DNA of 14,552 nucleotides from an uncultured Sphingobacteriia bacterium (GTDB lineage Bacteria; Bacteroidota; Bacteroidia; Chitinophagales; Chitinophagaceae). Position 1 is the stretch's first letter, and each line of letters opens with the position of its first letter. The stretch lies in NCBI GenBank assembly GCA_945957225.1, contig CAMFKK010000019.1:1-14552 (forward strand). The letters run 5' to 3'. Under the pieces are notes generated by a model. It did not search any database. It saw only the letters and a list, made by a program, of their open reading frames with translations, and was not told where the DNA came from. Shown here piece by piece: positions 7,474-13,769 of the stretch. The position numbers were made by a program, and so were the translations under genes.

Positions 7474-9684
7474 CTGAATAAATCACCTCTTTTGGAAGCA
7501 CCCATATTTCTGATTACGCCACCGTTTACACAGTTAAATACGCCTTATCCTGCCACTGCATATTTAAAAGGATTTTTCAATACCAAAAATATCCCATCGG
7601 TTCAGGCAGACCTTGGCATAGAAGTAACACTATCGGTATTTTCTAAAGCTGGGTTGGAGGATTTGTTTATAGAAATAGAAAAAAGAAACCCTGAGTTAAA
7701 CGTCAATACTGCCAGAATTTTGGCCATGAAAGAAGATTATATCAGAACCATTGATGATGTAATCTTGTTCTTACAGGGAAAGAGAAATACCCTAGCGCAT
7801 CTAATCAGTAAACGGAATTTGTTACCAGAAGCAAGTAGGTTTTCTCAAGCCGATGATTTAACCTGGGCATTTGGTGCAATGGGTATTCAGGATAGGGCCA
7901 AATATTTGGCCACCATGTATCTAGAAGACTTGAGTGATTTAATCAAGGATACCATTGATCCACATTTTGGCTTTAGCCGATATGCAGAAAGCTTGGGAAG
8001 GTCTGCTAACAGTTTTGATGAATTGTATGCAGCACTACAAGCTCCAAACACTTATTTAGACAATATTTTACTAGAAATTCTGGAACAAAAAATAATGCAT
8101 CACCAACCTAAAATGGTCTGCTTATCCGTACCATTTCCGGGTAATCTATATACTTCATTTAGGTGCGGTGCTTGGGTCAAGAAAAATCATCCCCATATAA
8201 CCGTGGCAATGGGAGGTGGTTTTGCCAATACGGAATTAAGATCACTGTCAGACCCAAGAGTTTTTGAGTTTTATGATTTTATCACCCTTGATGATGGAGA
8301 AGCGCCACTTGAAATGCTCTGGGAACATATCAATGGCAAAAGAGCATTGTCTGAACTCAAAAGAGCTTTTACTTTACAAAACAAAAAAGTAGTCTATATT
8401 AATAATACGGCCTGTGCCGATTATAAACAGGGTCAAGTTGGAACACCTGATTATGCAGGATTGCTATTAGATAAATATATCTCGGCCATAGAAGTTGCCA
8501 ATCCCATGCACAGCCTCTGGAGCGATGGGCGTTGGAATAAATTGACCATGGCGCATGGTTGTTACTGGGCCAAATGTACTTTCTGTGATATCTCTTTGGA
8601 TTATATCAAAAACTATGAGCCAGTAAGCGCTTCCTTAATAGTAGATAGAATGGAAGAAATGATTACCCAAACAGGACAGAATGGGTTTCATTTTGTGGAT
8701 GAAGCCGCACCGCCATCTTTAATGAAGTCCTTAGCTATGGAGATTATTCGTAGAAAGCTAGTGGTGAGTTGGTGGACCAATGTGCGTTTTGAAAAAAGTT
8801 TTACTAGAGACCTATGTTTACTTTTGAAGGCGTCGGGTTGTATAGCAGTGAGTGGGGGATTAGAAGTAGCATCGGACCGTTTGTTGAAATTAATAGACAA
8901 AGGCATCACCGTTGCCCAAGTGGCCAGGGTTTGCAAACATTTTACAGAATCAGGAATTATGGTGCACGCTTATCTGATGTATGGTTTTCCAACACAAACA
9001 GAACAGGAAACCATTGATTCATTAGAGATGGTAAGACAATTGTTCCAAACCGGTGTTTTACAGTCCGCTTTTTGGCATTTGTTTACCATGACTGCACATA
9101 GTCCCGTAGGCTTAGACCCGGCCAAATACCAGGTTAGAAAACAAACCAATGCCATTGGTACATTTGCCAATAACGATATTCAACACGAAGATCCATCTGG
9201 CGCAGACCATGAAAGTTTTGGATTTGGTTTAAAGAAAGCCTTGCTCAATTATATGCACGGGACCTGTTTGGATTTTTCTTTGCGGGAATGGTTTGATTTT
9301 AAAGTGCCCAAAACAACTATTGCTCCTGATTTTATTCAAAAAGCCATTGATGAACCTGAATTAGTTTCTGCTAATGCTAAACCCATTTGGTTGGGGAAAA
9401 CACCTCAATGGGAAATTGTCCAAAAGTCTAAAAAAGGAAGTACCTGGGAGCAAATGCAAATTAGTTTTCAAACCCAACAATCAGTACACAGTATTAGCGT
9501 GGAGCCTGAAAAAGGAGCTTGGTTACTTAAAACTTTGCCTGAATTAACATTATCTAATCCCAGACAAAAAAACATGCAAGAGCTTAAGTCTGATTATGAA
9601 TCAGCTGGGCTGGAAGACTTTGAATTGTTTTGGGACAACAAACCCGTCAATGCTTTATACAAAGCGGGTTTGTTGATGGTATAG
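7471..9684 (+). CDS. B12-binding-type radical SAM protein with CX4CX2C cluster, function unknown
   Basis: The 737-residue product appears to be a cobalamin-binding-domain radical SAM enzyme. Residues about 10-55 (FLITPPF, PYPATAYLKGFF) and 205-285 (MVCLSVPFPGN, AMGGGFANTE, ITLDDGEAPLEML) look like the two halves of a B12-binding Rossmann domain split by a helical insertion. The radical SAM core runs from about 355 to 575: AHGCYWAKCTFCD holds cysteines 364, 369 and 372, spaced CX4CX2C rather than the usual CX3CX2C. SGGLEVASDRLLKLIDKG (461-478) and MYGFPTQTEQE (503-512) are normal core motifs. The last ~160 residues are unrecognised. No ATG precedes residue 86, so TTG 7471 is taken as the start; TTG 7492 is possible. 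It may be co-transcribed with the lipoprotein gene. No RiPP-like short peptide gene was found beside it. Substrate unknown. Confidence 0.85.
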   Translation: MLNKSPLLEAPIFLITPPFTQLNTPYPATAYLKGFFNTKNIPSVQADLGIEVTLSVFSKAGLEDLFIEIEKRNPELNVNTARILAMKEDYIRTIDDVILFLQGKRNTLAHLISKRNLLPEASRFSQADDLTWAFGAMGIQDRAKYLATMYLEDLSDLIKDTIDPHFGFSRYAESLGRSANSFDELYAALQAPNTYLDNILLEILEQKIMHHQPKMVCLSVPFPGNLYTSFRCGAWVKKNHPHITVAMGGGFANTELRSLSDPRVFEFYDFITLDDGEAPLEMLWEHINGKRALSELKRAFTLQNKKVVYINNTACADYKQGQVGTPDYAGLLLDKYISAIEVANPMHSLWSDGRWNKLTMAHGCYWAKCTFCDISLDYIKNYEPVSASLIVDRMEEMITQTGQNGFHFVDEAAPPSLMKSLAMEIIRRKLVVSWWTNVRFEKSFTRDLCLLLKASGCIAVSGGLEVASDRLLKLIDKGITVAQVARVCKHFTESGIMVHAYLMYGFPTQTEQETIDSLEMVRQLFQTGVLQSAFWHLFTMTAHSPVGLDPAKYQVRKQTNAIGTFANNDIQHEDPSGADHESFGFGLKKALLNYMHGTCLDFSLREWFDFKVPKTTIAPDFIQKAIDEPELVSANAKPIWLGKTPQWEIVQKSKKGSTWEQMQISFQTQQSVHSISVEPEKGAWLLKTLPELTLSNPRQKNMQELKSDYESAGLEDFELFWDNKPVNALYKAGLLMV
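9636..9675 (+). terminator. Hairpin embedded in the 3' end of the radical SAM gene, candidate terminator
   Basis: CAACAAACCCG (9636-9646) and CGGGTTTGTTG (9665-9675) are perfect 11-base inverted complements around an 18-base loop; the loop itself contains CTTT/AAAG (9653-9656, 9661-9664). The stem lies six bases before the stop codon, and a modest T-rich stretch (TTTAATT) follows from 9686. Since the convergent YceI gene ends 2 bases beyond the stop, there is no room for a terminator outside coding sequence. The weak T tract lowers confidence; an attenuating or mRNA-protecting stem is an alternative. Confidence 0.55.
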
Positions 9685-9686
9685 AT

Positions 9687-10520
9687 TTAATTAAAAGCAG
9701 CATTCACCGTAATTTCAAGTTCTTCTGCCACTTCATCAATATTGATATTGAAGTCATTCCGTTTAATTTTGAAAATACTTTTTAAGGTAATTTTCTTTCC
9801 GGTAACATTGATGGTGCCGGATACTTTGGTGGTTTTGGTTACGGCTTTAATGGTTAATGGTCCTTCTACTGTAACGGTATAGTTGCCATCTTTTTCAGTA
9901 CTAAAATTGGCAGGTAACGCAATCTTACCAGTAAAGATAGTCTTAGGATACATTTCACTATGCATATAATCCTTATCATTAAAATGCTCCTGCATCAATT
10001 CATTTTCAAACTGGAATCCTCTAATTAATCCTGTGAATTTTAGGTTGCCTGTAAGATCATTAAAAGAACAGGCTACGTTTGAGTTGGTTGCCTCAATATC
10101 TTCTCCAGGTCCTTTTGAATAAAACTTGATACTTGCTTTTTTGGTGATATAGGTTTTGCCAGTCTGTTTAATAGTTGTGGTATCTGTTTTTTTCAAACTG
10201 TCTTTTGGCAAAATTGTAGCAGTGGCAGTGTGTGCAGTATCCTTCCAGCTAGAGTCTAATAAAAGATCTGGGCTCAACTGAGTACTATCTGTAACAGGGT
10301 TTTTCTTAAAATTGGTTGGTATATAGGAAACAAACAACCAGATATCGGTAAGGGTTAAAACCAATGCAAAGAGTAATGCAATAATGGTAGATCTATGTTT
10401 TTGAAAGAAACTGCCATTGCTTTTTTGAGTGTTTTTATAGAAAATCCATAATACTGCAACCCAAATAATTAGGGCAATAACAAACATTAGTGGGAGTTCT
10501 TTGATTAGTTTGAATAACAT
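9687..10520 (-). CDS. Membrane-anchored YceI-domain protein
   Basis: This 277-residue protein has two N-terminal membrane segments, about residues 9-28 (LPLMFVIALIIWVAVLWIFY) and 45-67 (ending WLFVSYI), joined by a lysine- and arginine-containing loop. By the positive-inside rule the loop is cytoplasmic and the rest extracytoplasmic. A Thr/Ser/Lys-rich linker (about 70-120) precedes a YceI domain (about 122-277) with KASIKFYSKGPGEDIEATN, the family-type SEMYPKTIFTGKI, and a beta-rich end. YceI domains form lipocalin-like barrels binding polyisoprenoids or similar lipids; most have a cleaved signal peptide, so the two-helix anchor is unusual. The gene is monocistronic, convergent with the radical SAM gene (2-base gap) and divergent from the DeoR operon. 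The ligand is unknown. Confidence 0.85.
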   Translation of the reverse strand: MLFKLIKELPLMFVIALIIWVAVLWIFYKNTQKSNGSFFQKHRSTIIALLFALVLTLTDIWLFVSYIPTNFKKNPVTDSTQLSPDLLLDSSWKDTAHTATATILPKDSLKKTDTTTIKQTGKTYITKKASIKFYSKGPGEDIEATNSNVACSFNDLTGNLKFTGLIRGFQFENELMQEHFNDKDYMHSEMYPKTIFTGKIALPANFSTEKDGNYTVTVEGPLTIKAVTKTTKVSGTINVTGKKITLKSIFKIKRNDFNINIDEVAEELEITVNAAFN

Positions 10521-10543
10521 AAGATTGGATGATTAGTGGGATT

Positions 10544-10551
10544 CAAAGATA
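10544..10551 (-). promoter_or_regulatory. Candidate -7 promoter element for the YceI gene
   Basis: On the minus strand this reads TATCTTTG, an exact match to TAnnTTTG, 23 bases before the start codon at 10520. The nearest TTTG upstream (minus strand, at 10576-10579) is 24 bases away, slightly longer than the usual spacing. Confidence 0.45.
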
Positions 10552-10665
10552 AAGGCAATTTCTTTTTGGCTAGGTCAAATCTGGGCTTTAGCATTTTGGT
10601 GGATTAAGGCTTTTTGTGCCAATTTGTATGCTACTGATTCTAAGATGGCTATCTTTTTTTTCTGC

Positions 10666-10688
10666 TAAACTTTCGTTTATTTTCGAAA
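10666..10688. promoter_or_regulatory. Candidate DeoR-type operator: TTTCG direct repeat with overlapping inverted repeats
   Basis: TTTCG occurs at 10671-10675 and again at 10681-10685, exactly one helical turn (10 bases) apart. The first copy is enclosed in TAAAC-N4-GTTTA (10666-10679); the second lies in the palindrome TTTCGAAA (10681-10688). TTTCG-type repeats are known in operators of some DeoR-family repressors such as AgaR. The site abuts the candidate -33 element of the deoR-like gene, so it is well placed for autoregulation and control of the downstream operon (inference). Confidence 0.45.
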
Positions 10689-10689
10689 T

Positions 10690-10722
10690 TTTGTGATTAT
10701 TTTCCTTTTTAACCTATTATTG
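10690..10722 (+). promoter_or_regulatory. Candidate promoter of the DeoR-isomerase-transketolase operon
   Basis: TTTG (10690-10693) is followed after 21 bases by TATTATTG (10715-10722), one mismatch from TAnnTTTG. The predicted transcription start near 10729 leaves a leader of about ten bases before the ATG at 10740, with purine-rich AAAAGGGA inside it. The spacing agrees with Bacteroidota -33/-7 promoters. Confidence 0.5.
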
Positions 10723-10739
10723 TATCCTAAAAGGGATCT

Positions 10740-11504
10740 ATGCTTGCAGTTCAGAGAAGGGAAAAAATCATGGAATTGTTACAGGAAGACGGTTCAGCTA
10801 AGGTTTTAACCCTTGCAAAATTGTTTAAAGTAACAGAAGTGACCATCCGCCAAGATTTGGAAAAGCTAGAAAAAGATGGATTGATTCTTCGTGAACATGG
10901 TGGGGCTTATTTGAAAAATATCAAGGACCAGGTACAAACATTTTCCCTTTCCCATCAGGATCATCTTGACAAAAAGGCCTTGATTGCAGAAAAGTGTTTG
11001 GAATTTATTGAGCCAGGGGATACCATTATTTTGGATTCAGGTTCTACCACAACTGAATTAGCCAAAAAACTAAAAGGAAGAAAGAATTTAACCGTCATTA
11101 CCAATGCACTTAATATTGCTTTGATTTTAGGAGCCGAACCTGGTATTGAAGTAATTGTCACAGGAGGCGAATTCAAGCCGCCAACCCTTTCTTTAACTGG
11201 ACAAAAAGCAGCCGATTTTTTTAAGGGACTATACGCACAAAAATTGTTTCTAGCCACCGCGGGCATTTCTTTAAAAGCAGGATTGACCTATCCAAGTATC
11301 AGCGATTTGGTGGTTAAAAAAGCCATGATTGACGCTGCATCAACTACATATTTGGTGGCAGATTCCACTAAAATGGGTAAAGATGCTTTTGCAAGTCTGG
11401 GGGCATTGTCCATGATAGATTTTATCATCACAGACTCTGGTGTTGAAGAAAAACACAAACAATTATTTAAGGATCATCAAATTGAATTAATCATAGCAAG
11501 ATAA
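10740..11504 (+). CDS. DeoR-family transcriptional regulator
   Basis: This 254-residue protein has the full DeoR layout. Residues 4-56 are the winged HTH: VQRREKIMELL, then LAKLFKVTEVTIRQDLEKLE (25-44), then GLILREHGGA (47-56), the family signature. The DeoRC sensor domain follows: DSGSTTTELAKKL (99-111) is the phosphosugar-binding loop, ITNALNIALIL and VTGGEFKP are conserved strands, and DSTKMGKDAF near the C terminus completes the pocket. Such proteins repress sugar-catabolic operons until a sugar phosphate binds. It is the first gene of a four-gene operon (4-base gap to the isomerase-like gene) behind a TTTCG-repeat operator candidate, so autoregulation is likely. The effector is probably an intermediate of the isomerase/transketolase route (inference). 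Confidence 0.93.
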   Translation: MLAVQRREKIMELLQEDGSAKVLTLAKLFKVTEVTIRQDLEKLEKDGLILREHGGAYLKNIKDQVQTFSLSHQDHLDKKALIAEKCLEFIEPGDTIILDSGSTTTELAKKLKGRKNLTVITNALNIALILGAEPGIEVIVTGGEFKPPTLSLTGQKAADFFKGLYAQKLFLATAGISLKAGLTYPSISDLVVKKAMIDAASTTYLVADSTKMGKDAFASLGALSMIDFIITDSGVEEKHKQLFKDHQIELIIAR

Positions 11505-11508
11505 TACC

Positions 11509-12924
11509 ATGAGCAAAAAAACTACATCAACCATTGGCGTCATTATTGGGAACCGGGATTTTTTTCCTGACAAATTAGTAGCTGAAGCTAGAACAGAAAT
11601 TTTAGACTTATTTGAGTCTTTGGGCATTAAACCCATTTTACTAACAGACGCAGATTCAAAACTAGGCGGCGTTGAAACTTTTTCTGAAGCACAAAAATGT
11701 GCCAAGCTTTTCAAGCAACACGCAGATGAAATTGATGGCATACTAGTGGTGTTGCCCAATTTTGGTGATGAAAAAGGCGTGGCCGATACCATTAAATTGT
11801 CAGGCTTACAGGTGCCGGTTCTGATTCAAGGCTATCCCGATGATCTTGGAAAAATGGATGTGGTAAATAGAAGGGATGCCTGGTGTGGCAAGATTTCTGT
11901 CTGCAATAACCTTTACCAATATGGGATTAAATTTTCCCTTACCAGCAAACATGTAGTAAGTCCAAGGGATGAATCCTTTATCAAGGATTTGAAAGACTTT
12001 ACTGCAGTTTGTAGGGTTGTCAATGGTCTGCGTAAAGTTAGGATAGGAGCCATCGGCGCAAGACCAACAGCTTTTAATACCGTGAGGTATAGTGAAAAAT
12101 TATTACAGCGCAATGGGATCTCAGTAACAACGGTTGACCTTTCTGAAATTTTAGGTAATGCTGGCAAATTAACGGCAGATGATCAGTCTGTAAAAGAAAA
12201 ACTGGAGAAGATCCATGCCTATGCAAAAGTAGGTCTTACTCCTCCGGATAAATTGGTTCAGATTGCAAAATTAGACGTGGTGCTTGAAAATTTTATGCAA
12301 GAGAATGCACTGGATGCAACGGCCATTCAGTGTTGGACTTCCATCCAAAAAAACTATGGCTGTAATGTTTGTACCAGCATGAGTATGATGAGTGAGAATA
12401 TGCTTCCTTCAGCCTGTGAAGTGGATGTAACAGGCACTTTGAGCATGTATGCCATGCAATTGGCCAGCGGCTCACCATCGGCCTTAGTTGATTGGAATAA
12501 TAATTATGCAGATGATGAAAGTAAATGTGTTTTGTTCCACTGTGGTAACTGGGCCAAGTCTTTCTTGCCCGATGTGACCATTAGTACGGCTCCCATTTTA
12601 GGAACCAGTGTTGGTACAGAAAATACTTATGGCGCTTTAGATGGCAGAACACCTGCCATGCCATTGACATTTGGAAGAATCAGTACCGATGACTGCAAAG
12701 GCATGATCAAAGCCTATATTGGTGAGGGAGAATTAACAGATGACGCTTTAAAAACCTTTGGAAACAGGGCAGTTGCCAAGATTGACAATTTGCATGGTCT
12801 AATGAACTATGTATGTAGAAATGGATTTGAACACCATGTGGTGATGAATGCCAGCAAGACTGCAGGGATCTTAAAAGAAGCATTTGAAAACTATCTAGGT
12901 TGGGAAACCTATACCCATGCTTGA
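11509..12924 (+). CDS. L-fucose/L-arabinose isomerase family protein
   Basis: This 471-residue cytosolic protein resembles the FucI/AraA fold family of metal-dependent aldose-ketose isomerases, in the short form (E. coli FucI is 591 residues). The N-terminal half is Rossmann-like (TIGVIIGNRDFF; DGILVVLPNFGD). The central block contains QCWTSIQKNYGCNVCTSMSMM (275-295), ACEVDVTGTLSMYAMQ (302-317) and SALVDW (324-329). E304 and D328 are 24 residues apart, the same spacing as metal ligands E337 and D361 of E. coli FucI; H442 or H443 (FEHHVVM) is the candidate third ligand. It lies 4 bases after the DeoR-like gene and overlaps the transketolase N subunit by 8 bases. The chemistry is probably aldose to ketose; D-arabinose, L-fucose, another pentose or a modified sugar are all possible. 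Confidence 0.87.
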   Translation: MSKKTTSTIGVIIGNRDFFPDKLVAEARTEILDLFESLGIKPILLTDADSKLGGVETFSEAQKCAKLFKQHADEIDGILVVLPNFGDEKGVADTIKLSGLQVPVLIQGYPDDLGKMDVVNRRDAWCGKISVCNNLYQYGIKFSLTSKHVVSPRDESFIKDLKDFTAVCRVVNGLRKVRIGAIGARPTAFNTVRYSEKLLQRNGISVTTVDLSEILGNAGKLTADDQSVKEKLEKIHAYAKVGLTPPDKLVQIAKLDVVLENFMQENALDATAIQCWTSIQKNYGCNVCTSMSMMSENMLPSACEVDVTGTLSMYAMQLASGSPSALVDWNNNYADDESKCVLFHCGNWAKSFLPDVTISTAPILGTSVGTENTYGALDGRTPAMPLTFGRISTDDCKGMIKAYIGEGELTDDALKTFGNRAVAKIDNLHGLMNYVCRNGFEHHVVMNASKTAGILKEAFENYLGWETYTHA

Positions 12925-13768
12925 TATTGAAAAGACTTTGACAATGACAATAAATGAGCTAAACAAAAAATCAGTGATATATCGCAAGAATATCCTGAAA
13001 TATATAGTTAAGGCAAAAGCTGGTCATACTGGCGGTAGTCTTTCCAGCATTGATATATTAAATGTGCTTTATAACCATGTTCTGAATGTTGGTCCAGAAA
13101 ATTTTTCATCACCCAATCGAGATAGGTATATCCAAAGCAAGGGGCATTGTGTAGAAGCCTTATTTGTAGTACTGGCCGATAAAGGATTCTTTCCTGAAGA
13201 AGAACTTAATACTTTGTGTCAGTATGGGTCAAAATATATAGGACATCCTACCAGAAAAGTACATGGGGTGGAGCAGAATACCGGTGCCCTTGGTCATGGT
13301 TTGCCCATTAGTGTTGGTGTGGCATTGGCTGCTAAATTGGATGGAAAAGATTATAAAACATTTACCCTGTTGGGCGATGGCGAATTACCAGAGGGTAGCA
13401 ACTGGGAAGCTGCGTTAAGTGCTGCCCATTATCAGTTAGATAATCTCTGTGTGATTATTGACAAAAACGGTTTGCAAATATCTGGGCCAACTGCCAGTGT
13501 TTGTAAAACAGATCCTTTGGATAAAAAATGGGAATCATTTGGGTGGTCTGTAAGAGAAGTAGATGGTAACAATGTGGCCCAACTCTCTGAAGTCTTTGCC
13601 GCCCTGCCATTTGAGGCAGGAAAGCCTTCTGTGATTATAGCCAATACCATTAAAGGGAAGGGGGTGAGTTATATGGAGAATGTTTTAAAATGGCATCATG
13701 GTGTTCCCAATGCAACAGAATATGAGCAGGCCCAATTAGAATTAGATCAAGCATTAACACATTTTTAA
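12917..13768 (+). CDS. Transketolase, N-terminal (TPP-binding) subunit
   Basis: The 283-residue product is the N-terminal half of a split transketolase, which moves two-carbon ketol units using thiamine diphosphate. Visible motifs: AKAGHTGGSLSSIDIL (33-48, catalytic-site His37), SKGHCVEALF (74-83), IGHPTRKVHGVEQNTGALGHGL (108-129), and the TPP/Mg motif beginning GDGELPEGSNWE (153-164) and ending DKNG (182-185, metal ligand N184). Length is normal for the separate subunit. The ATG at 12917 overlaps the upstream gene by 8 bases. A second ATG at 12944, preceded by GAAAAGA, would start MTINELNKKS and fits the family's usual N terminus slightly better; either is possible. It works only with the C-terminal subunit encoded 1 base downstream. 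Confidence 0.94.
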   Translation: MLDIEKTLTMTINELNKKSVIYRKNILKYIVKAKAGHTGGSLSSIDILNVLYNHVLNVGPENFSSPNRDRYIQSKGHCVEALFVVLADKGFFPEEELNTLCQYGSKYIGHPTRKVHGVEQNTGALGHGLPISVGVALAAKLDGKDYKTFTLLGDGELPEGSNWEAALSAAHYQLDNLCVIIDKNGLQISGPTASVCKTDPLDKKWESFGWSVREVDGNNVAQLSEVFAALPFEAGKPSVIIANTIKGKGVSYMENVLKWHHGVPNATEYEQAQLELDQALTHF

Positions 13769-13769
13769 A

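Noticed and set aside
7471..9684. Radical SAM protein as the maturase of the two sulfatases (anSME)
   Set aside because: anSMEs are about 400 residues with SPASM cluster motifs; this protein has a B12-type N-terminal domain, no SPASM cysteine pattern, and is a separate transcription unit.
10961..11266. Minus-strand 101-residue open frame inside the DeoR-like gene, and a similar one at 11487-11792
   Set aside because: Both lie antisense to strongly conserved genes, with no start signals or recognisable domains.
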